A DNA stretch of 5,995 nucleotides from Oscillospiraceae bacterium UBA6409 (GTDB taxonomy: Bacteria > Bacillota > Clostridia > Oscillospirales > Oscillospiraceae). The stretch is from the NCBI GenBank assembly GCA_002438575.1, contig DJPP01000029.1:8384-14378 (forward strand). The letters are read 5' to 3'. The notes below the pieces were generated by a model. That model ran no database searches and was not told the origin of the DNA. It saw only the letters and a program-made list of their open reading frames with translations. The position numbers and the translations under genes were made by a program. Below are positions 1 to 5,987 of this stretch, piece by piece (position 1 is the first letter of the stretch; every line of letters starts with the position of its first letter).

Positions 1-615
1 GCCCGGGTGGGCGGCAAGGCGGATCCGGAGACGGACGATATCCGGGTGGATGGACGGCCCCTACGGGGTGCGGCACAGCACGTGTATCTGATGCTGCACA
101 AGCCGCGGGGCTATGTGACCACCCTCTCTGACGAACGGGGCCGTCCTACGGCGGCATCGCTGGTCAGAGACTGCGGCACACGGGTATATCCCGTGGGGAG
201 ACTGGACCTGGACTCAGAGGGCTTGCTGCTGTTTACAAACGATGGGGCGCTGACTCATGCGCTGCTGCACCCCAGCCACCAGGTGGACAAGACGTATATC
301 GTCACGGTCACCGGCGCGGCAGCGGACAGCGCACGGCAGCTGTCGGCGGTGGACAGGCTGGACGGACAGCTCATCGTGCCGGCGGCGGTGACAGAGCTGT
401 ATCGGAAGGACGGTACGGCGAAATACCGGGTGGTGATCCACCAGGGTAAGAAGCGGCAGATCCGGCGGATGTGCGCCGCCGTAGGACTGACCGTGACCCG
501 GTTGTGCCGGGTGGCGGAGGGCGGAATCGCTCTGGGCGACCTGCCGCCGGGGAAGTGGCGGTATCTGACGGCGGCGGAGCTGCAATCTATCAAAGGAAGC
601 CATCAACATGAATGA
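1..615 (+). CDS. rluB: RluB/RsuA-family 23S rRNA pseudouridine synthase (5' end outside window)
   Basis: This enzyme converts a uridine in 23S rRNA to pseudouridine (by family, the site equivalent to E. coli U2605). The frame is open from base 1, so the true start and most of the N-terminal S4 RNA-binding domain lie to the left; the visible start reads ARVGGKADPE followed by DDIRVDGRPL, the end of an S4 domain. About 204 residues are visible, where family members are usually near 240. The catalytic segment GRLDLDSEGLLLFTNDG is seen about 66 residues in, with the catalytic Asp in GRLD. The later motif GKKRQIRRMCAAVG is the conserved RQIRRM block of the RsuA/RluB group. RluB is favoured over RsuA, RluE or RluF because this is the usual clostridial member and lies in this gene neighbourhood; the exact target base is inferred. 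The 3' end overlaps the next gene by 8 bases. Confidence 0.9.
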   Translation, partial: ARVGGKADPETDDIRVDGRPLRGAAQHVYLMLHKPRGYVTTLSDERGRPTAASLVRDCGTRVYPVGRLDLDSEGLLLFTNDGALTHALLHPSHQVDKTYIVTVTGAAADSARQLSAVDRLDGQLIVPAAVTELYRKDGTAKYRVVIHQGKKRQIRRMCAAVGLTVTRLCRVAEGGIALGDLPPGKWRYLTAAELQSIKGSHQHE

Positions 616-1471
616 AAACGTGCTACAGACCATCCGGGCCGGGATGGATACCTTTTCCAAGGGACAGAAGCGCATCGCGGCGTTTATACTGGACAACTAT
701 GACCGTGCGGCGTTTATGACCGCCGCGCGACTGGGCGAGACGGCCTCCGTCAGCGAGTCCACGGTGGTGCGCTTTGCCGCGCAGCTGGGCTACGACGGCT
801 ATCCGGAGATGCAGAAGGCTCTGCAGGAGCTGATACGGGGCAAGCTGACCTCCATCCAGCGAATTCAGGTGTCGCGGGATCAGATGTCCGGTGCGGACAT
901 TCTGGGCAGCGTGATGCAGCGGGATATGAACAGCATACACAACGTGATCGAGCAGCTGGACCGCGATGCCTTCAACCGGGCGGTGGACAAGCTGCTGGAG
1001 GCGGAGCACATCTACATACTGGGCGTGCGGTCCTCTTCATTTCTGGCGGGATATCTGAACTTCTACCTGCACCTGATCTTCAAGAACGTGACGCTGGTGC
1101 AGTCCAGCGCCGCCGGTGAGATCTATGAGCAGCTGGCCCACATCGGCAGGGGCGACGTGCTGCTGGGGATATCCTTCCCGAGGTACTCCAAAATGGCCAT
1201 CCACGCGGTGGAGTTTGCCTGCCGGCGGGGTGCGGAGGTGGTGGCGATCACCGATTCGGCCGTGTCACCGCTGTATGGTATGGCGGCGGTGTCACTGCTG
1301 GCGCCCTGCGACATGATCTCCTTTGTGGACTCAATGGCCGCGCCGCTGAGCCTGCTGAACGCGCTGATACTGGCGGTGGGACAGCAGCGGCGGGATGACC
1401 TTTCCGCCACGCTGGCGGACATGGAGCAGGTGTGGTCCAGGTACAGCATTTTCGGGAAAGACGACGAGTGA
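608..1471 (+). CDS. MurR/RpiR-family transcriptional regulator (HTH + SIS)
   Basis: A 287-residue protein with the two-part architecture of RpiR/MurR regulators. Residues 1 to about 78 form the N-terminal helix-turn-helix domain, with the typical FSKGQKRIAAFIL segment and the recognition-helix region SVSESTVVRFAAQLGYDGY (residues 47-65). Residues about 120-255 form a SIS sugar-phosphate binding domain: IYILGVRSSSFLAGYL (135-150) and later LLGISFPRYSKMAIHAVEFA, where SIS proteins carry the Ser-rich phosphate-binding loops. Known members sense phosphosugars such as N-acetylmuramate 6-phosphate or ribose phosphates, but no sugar-metabolism gene is adjacent, so neither ligand nor targets can be named. 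The ATG at 608 overlaps the rluB stop; AAAGGA at 592-597 is a plausible, somewhat distant ribosome binding site. It may act on distant genes or on this operon. Confidence 0.9.
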   Translation: MNENVLQTIRAGMDTFSKGQKRIAAFILDNYDRAAFMTAARLGETASVSESTVVRFAAQLGYDGYPEMQKALQELIRGKLTSIQRIQVSRDQMSGADILGSVMQRDMNSIHNVIEQLDRDAFNRAVDKLLEAEHIYILGVRSSSFLAGYLNFYLHLIFKNVTLVQSSAAGEIYEQLAHIGRGDVLLGISFPRYSKMAIHAVEFACRRGAEVVAITDSAVSPLYGMAAVSLLAPCDMISFVDSMAAPLSLLNALILAVGQQRRDDLSATLADMEQVWSRYSIFGKDDE

Positions 1472-1472
1472 T

Positions 1473-2717
1473 ATGGCGAAGGAGATCGTGGTGATCGGCG
1501 GCGGCGCCGCCGGTCTGATGGCGGCCATCACCGCGGCCCGGCAGGGCGCGGCGGTGACGCTGCTGGAGCCCAACGAACGGCTGGGCAAGAAAGTGAATAT
1601 CACCGGCAAGGGCCGGTGCAATGTGACCAACGACTGTGACCGGGAGACGCTGCTGAACAGCATTCCCGGCAACGGGCGGTTTCTGTACGGAGCGCTGACA
1701 CGGTTCACGCCCCGGGACACCATGGCGTTCTTTGAGGCGCTGGGCGTGCCGCTGAAGGTGGAACGGGGGAACCGGGTGTTCCCGGTGTCCGACAGTGCCT
1801 TCGACATCACCAATGCGCTGGAACGGGAGATGAAGCGCCGGAAGGTGCGGTGGGTCCGTGACCGGGCTGCAGCGGTGGAGACGGCGGAGGGCGCTGTATG
1901 CGCCGTAAAAGGGGAGAAGGAGACGTACCCCGCGCAGGCGGTCATCCTGGCCACAGGCGGGGTGTCCTATCCCGGCACCGGGTCCACGGGGGACGGCTAC
2001 CGCATAGCGGAGGCGCTGGGGCATACCATCGTGCCGCCGCGGGGCTCACTGGTGCCGCTGGTGTGCGCTGGCGAGGACTGTCCGGCCATGCAGGGCCTGA
2101 GCCTGCGGAACGTGGCGGTAACGGTGTACAACGGGAAGAAAAAGGCGGTGTTCCGGGACTTCGGCGAGCTGCTGTTTACCCACTTCGGGGTGTCCGGACC
2201 GCTGGTGCTGTCCGCCAGCGCCCATCTGCGGCGCTGGGAGGGGGAGCGCTATACGATGGAGATCGACCTGAAGCCGGCGCTGGACGAGCAGAAGCTGGAC
2301 GCGCGGGTGCTGCGGGACATCGGAGAAAATCCCAACCGGGAGATGGGTACCATCGTCTCGGGGCTGGTGCCCCACAGCATGGCGCCGGTGGTGCTGCGCC
2401 GGGCGGGGCTGACCGGAAGCGAAAAGGCCAACAGCCTGACGAAGGAACAGCGGCGGGCGCTGGTGCAGGTGCTGAAGCATTTTACGCTTGAACTCACCGG
2501 GCCGCGGCCCGTCAGCGAAGCCATCGTCACCGCCGGCGGCGTGAAGGTGGGGGAGGTAACGCCCAACACCATGGCGTCGAAAAAAGTGGGGGGACTGTAT
2601 TTTGCCGGTGAGGTGCTGGACGTGGATGCCTACACCGGGGGCTTTAATTTGCAGATCGCGTGGGCGACGGGGTATCTGGCGGGGCTGAGCGCCGCAGAAA
2701 GCGAGGAGACGACATGA
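1473..2717 (+). CDS. HI0933/YhiN-family FAD-dependent oxidoreductase (BaiN-like)
   Basis: A flavoprotein of 414 residues, close to the usual family length of about 400. The N-terminal Rossmann FAD motif is VVIGGGAAGLMAAITAARQG (residues 6-25, GxGxxG at 9-14), followed by the family signature GKKVNITGKGRCNVTN (38-53). A second nucleotide-binding segment, ILATGGVSYPGTGSTGDGY, is at 158-176, and the C-terminal FAD-contacting stretch GLYFAGEVLDVDAYTGGFN is at 374-392. The frame is open further upstream (to 1395), but the ATG at 1473 is chosen because homology begins immediately after it and it sits one base past the previous stop. The substrate is unknown for most of the family; annotations such as aminoacetone oxidase or BaiN (a bile-acid reductase reported in Clostridium scindens) should not be transferred without evidence. 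Placement between a regulator and cmk gives no substrate clue. Confidence 0.9.
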   Translation: MAKEIVVIGGGAAGLMAAITAARQGAAVTLLEPNERLGKKVNITGKGRCNVTNDCDRETLLNSIPGNGRFLYGALTRFTPRDTMAFFEALGVPLKVERGNRVFPVSDSAFDITNALEREMKRRKVRWVRDRAAAVETAEGAVCAVKGEKETYPAQAVILATGGVSYPGTGSTGDGYRIAEALGHTIVPPRGSLVPLVCAGEDCPAMQGLSLRNVAVTVYNGKKKAVFRDFGELLFTHFGVSGPLVLSASAHLRRWEGERYTMEIDLKPALDEQKLDARVLRDIGENPNREMGTIVSGLVPHSMAPVVLRRAGLTGSEKANSLTKEQRRALVQVLKHFTLELTGPRPVSEAIVTAGGVKVGEVTPNTMASKKVGGLYFAGEVLDVDAYTGGFNLQIAWATGYLAGLSAAESEETT

Positions 2718-3397
2718 CGGAGAGACAGTATGCGGTGGCCATCGACGGGCCGTCCGGTGCGGGAAAGAGCACGTTGGCCCGGGCGGCGGCAGAGGCGCTG
2801 CATATCCTATATGTGGACACCGGAGCCATCTATCGGACCATCGGCGTGTATATGTATCGGCACGACATCGCGCCCACGGCAGCGCCGGCGGTGATCGCGG
2901 CGCTGCCGGAGATCACGGTGGCCCTGCGGTACGACGAGGAGGGCTTGCAGCGGATGTATCTCAACGGCGAGGACGTGACGAAGGAGATACGCCTGCCGAT
3001 GATATCGAAGTACGCCTCAGACGTGTCGGCCATACCGGAGGTTCGGGCGTTCCTGATGGAGCTGCAGCGGTCTCTGGCGCGGGAGCACAGCGTCATCATG
3101 GACGGACGGGACATCGGGACTGTGGTGCTGCCGAATGCGGAGGTGAAGGTGTTTCTGTGCGCGGATGTGGAGACGCGGGCGCGGCGGCGTTTTCTGGAAC
3201 TGGAGCAGCGGGGCACGCCGAAGCCCTTTGACGAGGTGCTGCGGGACATGGAGCAGCGGGATTATAACGATACCCACCGGGCGGCGGCGCCGCTGCGGCC
3301 GGCGGATGACGCCATCATGATCGACAACACGGATATGGATTTCGCGGCCAGCCTGGAGCTGCTGCTGGATGTGATACGGGGGCGGACAGAAACGTGA
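2714..3397 (+). CDS. cmk: (d)CMP kinase
   Basis: Cytidylate kinase phosphorylates CMP and dCMP to the diphosphates using ATP, feeding CTP/dCTP pools and recycling CMP from phospholipid synthesis. At 227 residues it has the normal bacterial length. The P-loop GPSGAGKST is at residues 12-20, VDTGAIYRTIG (34-44) is the CMP-binding segment, and MDGRDIGTVVLP (129-140) is a hallmark of the family. The lid/CMP-binding end is represented by RDYNDTHRAAAPL (182-194). The frame extends upstream to 2660, but the ATG at 2714 is preferred: the protein then begins just before the P-loop, GAGGAGA (2703-2709) is well placed as ribosome binding site, and the start overlaps the previous stop as ATGA. Adjacent cmk and S1 genes also occur in E. 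coli (cmk-rpsA); here plsC and ispH lie between. Confidence 0.96.
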   Translation: MTERQYAVAIDGPSGAGKSTLARAAAEALHILYVDTGAIYRTIGVYMYRHDIAPTAAPAVIAALPEITVALRYDEEGLQRMYLNGEDVTKEIRLPMISKYASDVSAIPEVRAFLMELQRSLAREHSVIMDGRDIGTVVLPNAEVKVFLCADVETRARRRFLELEQRGTPKPFDEVLRDMEQRDYNDTHRAAAPLRPADDAIMIDNTDMDFAASLELLLDVIRGRTET

Positions 3398-3996
3398 GGA
3401 ACAAGTTTTACGCGGCGGCCTGGCGGGTGCTGCGCCCGCTGGTGCTGTTTTTCCTGCCGGTGGACCTGCGGGGAACGGAGCACCTGGAGGACGGGGAACC
3501 GGTGCTGCTGTGTGCCAATCACTCCAGCGCCTGGGACCCTATCCTATTCGTGCTGTCCATGCCTCAGCGGTTTAACGTGCGGATCATGGCTAAGAAGCAG
3601 TTGTTTTCCATCCCCATCGTGGGCGGGTTCCTGCGGGCGATCGGCGTGTTTCCGGTGGATCGGGGCAACAGTGATATTGGGGCGGTGAAGACCGCTATAC
3701 AGAGCCTGCGGGACGGGTGGAACCTGTTTTTGTTCCCGGAGGGAACGCGGGTGAAAGACCCCGGCCATGCGGAGGTCAAGTCCGGCGCGGGCATGATGGC
3801 TATCCGTGCCGGGGTGAAGCTGGCGCCGGTGTATATCGGCACGAAGAAGCGTATATTCCGCAAGACGCCCATCATCATTGGCGAGCCCTTTGCGCCGGAG
3901 TACACCGGCCGCAAGGGTACGGCGGAGGAGTACACCGCCAATGCCCATGAGGTCATGCGGCGGGCCTATGCTCTGGGAGGGATCGAATGCAGGTGA
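3394..3996 (+). CDS. plsC: 1-acyl-sn-glycerol-3-phosphate acyltransferase
   Basis: PlsC acylates lysophosphatidic acid to phosphatidic acid, the precursor of membrane phospholipids, at the inner face of the cytoplasmic membrane. The 200-residue protein shows the acyltransferase blocks in order: NHSSAWDP (residues 42-49) with catalytic His43 and Asp48 in the HX4D motif, GVFPVDRG (84-91), FPEGTR (114-119) for glycerophosphate binding, and VKLAPVYIG (141-149). A short hydrophobic stretch at about 12-22 probably associates with the membrane. The start is a GTG at 3394 overlapping the cmk stop as GTGA; no upstream ATG fits, and the only nearby Shine-Dalgarno-like sequence is a weak G-run around 3378-3385, so translation probably depends on coupling to cmk. 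The acyl donor (acyl-CoA or acyl-ACP) cannot be read from the sequence. Confidence 0.93.
   Translation: MRNKFYAAAWRVLRPLVLFFLPVDLRGTEHLEDGEPVLLCANHSSAWDPILFVLSMPQRFNVRIMAKKQLFSIPIVGGFLRAIGVFPVDRGNSDIGAVKTAIQSLRDGWNLFLFPEGTRVKDPGHAEVKSGAGMMAIRAGVKLAPVYIGTKKRIFRKTPIIIGEPFAPEYTGRKGTAEEYTANAHEVMRRAYALGGIECR
3975..3989 (+). promoter_or_regulatory. Ribosome binding site fixing the ispH start
   Basis: GGGAGG at 3975-3980 is followed by a six-base spacer and the ATG at 3987. It lies within the last codons of plsC. The spacing is good and the protein reads straight into the conserved AGFCYGV cluster-binding segment, which supports this start. Confidence 0.75.
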
Positions 3997-5933
3997 TACT
4001 GGCGAAGACGGCGGGGTTCTGCTACGGCGTGGAACGGGCCGTGCGTATGGCGGAGGCGGCAGCCCGGGAGGGCGGCTGCGTCATGCTGGGCAGTATCATA
4101 CACAATGACCGGGTCATCGCGGCACTGGAGGCGCTGGGTGCGCGGCAGGCGGACAGCCCAGAGCAGGTGTGGCCGGGGGAGACGGTGATCATCCGCGCCC
4201 ATGGCGAGACACGGGAGGCTTTGCAGCTGCTGGAGGAACGGGGTGTACGCATTGTGGATGCCACCTGTCCCCACGTGCTGCGGATACACCGGCTGGTGGA
4301 GCGAGCTGCCCGCGAGGGACGGACGCCCATCATTATCGGTGAAGCGCACCATCCGGAGGTGATGGCCGCCGCCAGCCGCTGCGAGCGCAGCGTGGTGCTG
4401 GAAAACGCGGAAGAGCTGGCCGATTGGGTGGCGGCGGACCCAGCGCGGCGGGACATGGATTTGCTGGTTACCGCACAGACGACCTGTATTCGTTCGATAT
4501 GGAAAGAGTGCGTAAATTTTTTAAAAAAACAGTGTACAAACGCCGAAATATTTGATACAATATGTGATGCTACGCAAAAGCGTCAATCCGAGGCGGCGGA
4601 TATCGCCGGGCGGGTGGACGTTATGGTCGTGGTCGGAGATCGTAAAAGTGCCAACACCAGACATTTAGCGGAGATCTGCAGCACACGCTGCGCCCGGGTC
4701 TGTCAGATCGAAGGGCCGGAGGAGCTGCGGGTCGGGTCCCTTAACGGATGTTCTGTGGCGGGGCTTACAGCCGGCGCGTCCACGCCTGCGGGCATCATTA
4801 AGGAGGTATATGCAACGATGAGCGAAGAGATCAAGAACATGGAAGCTACGGAAGAGAGCTTCGAGGAAATGCTGGAAAAATCTTTTAAGACTTTGAATAC
4901 AGGAGAGAAGGTAACCGGTATCGTAACGGCGATCGGCCCCACCGAGGTGCAGGTCGATCTGGGCTGCAAGCAGGCGGGCTATATCTCTGTGGACGAGCTG
5001 TCCGCAGATCCCAATGTGAAGCCTGAGGACGTCGTCAAGGTCGGCGACGAGATCGAGACCTATATCATCCGCGTCAACGACGTGGAGGGTTATGCCATGC
5101 TGTCCAAGAAGCGTCTGGACGCTGTCAAGGTCTGGGAGGATATCGAGAAGGCCCGTGAGGACAAGACCACCCTCGAGGGTAAGGTCACCGAGGAGAACAA
5201 GGGCGGTATCGTCGTCAACGTCAAGGGCGTGCGCGTGTTCGTGCCCGCTTCCCAGTCCGGCCTGCCCCGCGGCGCTGAGCTGAGCACCATGATCGGCCAG
5301 ACCGTGTCCCTGCGGATCACCGAGGTCAACCGTGCCCGCCGCCGCGTCGTCGGCTCCATCAAGGCCGTGACCTATGAGGCCCGTCAGGCAGCCCAGGCGG
5401 AGATCTGGAACAACATCGAGGTCGGCAAGCGCTATACCGGCACCGTGAAGTCCATGACTTCCTACGGTGTGTTCGTGGACATCGGCGGCGTGGATGGTAT
5501 GGTACATATCTCCGAGCTGTCCTGGAGCCGTATCAAGAACCCCGCAGAGGTCGTGTCCGTGGGCGATACCCTGGATGTGTACGTCATCTCCTTCGATCCC
5601 GAGAAGCACAAGATCTCTCTGGGCGTGAAGGACCGCAGCATGAATCCCTGGGATAAGTTCATGGCTACCTACCACGTGGGCGATGTGGCCAACGTGCGTA
5701 TCGTGAAGCTGATGACCTTCGGCGCGTTCGCCGAGGTCGTGCCCGGTGTGGACGGTCTGATCCACATCTCCCAGATCGCGGACCGCCGCATCGAGAAGCC
5801 CGGCGACGTGCTGACCGAGGGCGAGATGGTGGACGCCAAGATCACCGCCATCGACGAGGAGAAGCAGAAGATCTCCCTGTCCATCCGCGCGCTGCTGGCT
5901 CCCGCCGCTGACGAGGACGAGGACGAAGAGTAA
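3987..5933 (+). CDS. ispH-rpsA: Bifunctional IspH (HMBPP reductase) / ribosomal protein S1 fusion
   Basis: A 648-residue continuous frame joining two proteins. Residues 1 to about 276 are IspH (LytB), the [4Fe-4S] enzyme that reduces HMBPP to IPP and DMAPP in the MEP pathway. The three cluster cysteines are C12 (AGFCYGVERA), C94 (VDATCPHV) and C193 (TICDATQKRQ). Active-site residues are also present: H39, H72, H122, E124 (AHHPEV), S221/N223 (KSANTRHL) and S265 (GASTP). Residues about 306-375, 393-458, 478-548 and 564-634 are four S1 RNA-binding domains, the third and fourth being the most canonical (YGVFVDIGGVDGMVHISEL; FGAFAEVVPGVDGLIHISQI), ending in an acidic tail ADEDEDEE. There is no real linker. 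GGGAGG (3975-3980) lies six bases before the ATG, which overlaps plsC by 10 bases. This fusion is known from Clostridia. Both halves look intact. An internal promoter and start may also yield S1 alone. Confidence 0.96.
   Translation: MQVILAKTAGFCYGVERAVRMAEAAAREGGCVMLGSIIHNDRVIAALEALGARQADSPEQVWPGETVIIRAHGETREALQLLEERGVRIVDATCPHVLRIHRLVERAAREGRTPIIIGEAHHPEVMAAASRCERSVVLENAEELADWVAADPARRDMDLLVTAQTTCIRSIWKECVNFLKKQCTNAEIFDTICDATQKRQSEAADIAGRVDVMVVVGDRKSANTRHLAEICSTRCARVCQIEGPEELRVGSLNGCSVAGLTAGASTPAGIIKEVYATMSEEIKNMEATEESFEEMLEKSFKTLNTGEKVTGIVTAIGPTEVQVDLGCKQAGYISVDELSADPNVKPEDVVKVGDEIETYIIRVNDVEGYAMLSKKRLDAVKVWEDIEKAREDKTTLEGKVTEENKGGIVVNVKGVRVFVPASQSGLPRGAELSTMIGQTVSLRITEVNRARRRVVGSIKAVTYEARQAAQAEIWNNIEVGKRYTGTVKSMTSYGVFVDIGGVDGMVHISELSWSRIKNPAEVVSVGDTLDVYVISFDPEKHKISLGVKDRSMNPWDKFMATYHVGDVANVRIVKLMTFGAFAEVVPGVDGLIHISQIADRRIEKPGDVLTEGEMVDAKITAIDEEKQKISLSIRALLAPAADEDEDEE
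4514..4561 (+). promoter_or_regulatory. Putative sigma-A promoter inside the IspH half, reading toward S1
   Basis: A -35-like hexamer TGTACA (4533-4538, four of six matches to TTGACA) is followed by a 17-base spacer and a -10 hexamer TACAAT (4556-4561, five of six matches to TATAAT). The -10 has the extended TG motif at 4553-4554. Immediately upstream, 4514-4530 is made of T and A runs resembling an UP element. The expected start of transcription is about 4567-4570, some 250 bases before the S1 ATG at 4818. The stretch 4511-4568 has only 15 G or C of 58 by hand count, in an otherwise GC-rich gene, and is built from codons (AAT, TTT, TTA, ATA) that are scarce in the neighbouring genes. The function is inferred from the sequence only. 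Confidence 0.6.
4800..4820 (+). promoter_or_regulatory. Consensus Shine-Dalgarno and internal ATG for a stand-alone S1
   Basis: AAGGAGGT at 4800-4807 is a full match to the anti-Shine-Dalgarno of 16S rRNA, the strongest such site in the window. Ten bases later is an in-frame ATG at 4818 (codon 278 of the fusion), precisely where IspH ends (GIIKEV) and the S1 protein begins (MSEEIKNM). The spacing is slightly long but workable. The same bases encode the Lys-Glu-Val at the end of IspH, so some of the match could be chance, but its position at the domain junction argues otherwise. Confidence 0.65.
4818..5933 (+). CDS. rpsA: Probable alternative product: free ribosomal protein S1 (nested, same frame)
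   Basis: Starting at the internal ATG gives a 371-residue protein with four S1 domains (about residues 29-98, 116-181, 201-271 and 287-357 of this product) and an acidic C-terminal tail. This is the size of the four-domain S1-like proteins of Firmicutes rather than the six-domain E. coli S1 (557 residues). It would bind mRNA and assist translation or RNA metabolism. Support comes from the internal promoter candidate at 4533-4561, the consensus ribosome binding site at 4800-4807, and codon use typical of highly expressed genes: arginine is CGC 11, CGT 6, CGG 1 by hand count, unlike the CGG-rich IspH half. Whether this product exists next to, or instead of much of, the fusion protein is inference. 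Confidence 0.55.
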   Translation: MSEEIKNMEATEESFEEMLEKSFKTLNTGEKVTGIVTAIGPTEVQVDLGCKQAGYISVDELSADPNVKPEDVVKVGDEIETYIIRVNDVEGYAMLSKKRLDAVKVWEDIEKAREDKTTLEGKVTEENKGGIVVNVKGVRVFVPASQSGLPRGAELSTMIGQTVSLRITEVNRARRRVVGSIKAVTYEARQAAQAEIWNNIEVGKRYTGTVKSMTSYGVFVDIGGVDGMVHISELSWSRIKNPAEVVSVGDTLDVYVISFDPEKHKISLGVKDRSMNPWDKFMATYHVGDVANVRIVKLMTFGAFAEVVPGVDGLIHISQIADRRIEKPGDVLTEGEMVDAKITAIDEEKQKISLSIRALLAPAADEDEDEE

Positions 5934-5943
5934 TTGAATGGTA

Positions 5944-5987
5944 AACCCCCTCCGCTGCCTTTGAGGCAGCGGAGGGGGTTCTTTTTT
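5944..5987 (+). terminator. Rho-independent terminator closing the operon
   Basis: A perfect 16-bp inverted repeat: the left arm AACCCCCTCCGCTGCC (5944-5959) pairs with the right arm at 5965-5980 across the five-base loop TTTGA. It is followed by C and then six T at 5982-5987. It begins 11 bases after the TAA stop of S1. There is no T-tract in the opposite orientation, so it should act mainly on + strand transcription. Confidence 0.95.

Noticed and set aside
7..9. GTG as the start of the pseudouridine synthase
   Set aside because: The frame is open to base 1 and the residues before and after belong to an S4 domain, so the gene begins left of the window.
1395..1472. N-terminal extension of the flavoprotein from an upstream ATG at 1395
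   Set aside because: These 26 codons overlap the end of the RpiR gene in another frame, and the family's FAD motif begins right after the ATG at 1473.
1898..2491. A 197-codon + strand frame within the flavoprotein gene
   Set aside because: It is out of frame with a strongly supported gene and rich in Gly, Arg and Ala, typical of a shadow frame in GC-rich DNA.
2660..2713. N-terminal extension of cytidylate kinase
   Set aside because: The extra 18 residues overlap the flavoprotein gene, are unlike the family, and the ATG at 2714 has a good ribosome binding site and gives the normal length.
4461..4490. A second promoter candidate, TTGCTG followed by TGTATT
   Set aside because: The -10 match is poor and the spacing is about 18 bases; it is much weaker than the signal at 4533-4561.
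4810..4821. A tiny frame ATG CAA CGA TGA whose stop overlaps the internal S1 start as ATGA
   Set aside because: Its ATG is only two bases after AAGGAGGT, too close for normal initiation. The overlap with the S1 start is suggestive of coupling but most likely chance.
4665..5765. A 366-codon open frame on the minus strand opposite the S1 region
   Set aside because: It mirrors the S1 codons, has a composition skewed to His, Asp, Gly and Leu with no recognisable domain, and lies opposite a clear four-domain S1 protein. GC-rich biased codons commonly create such antisense frames.
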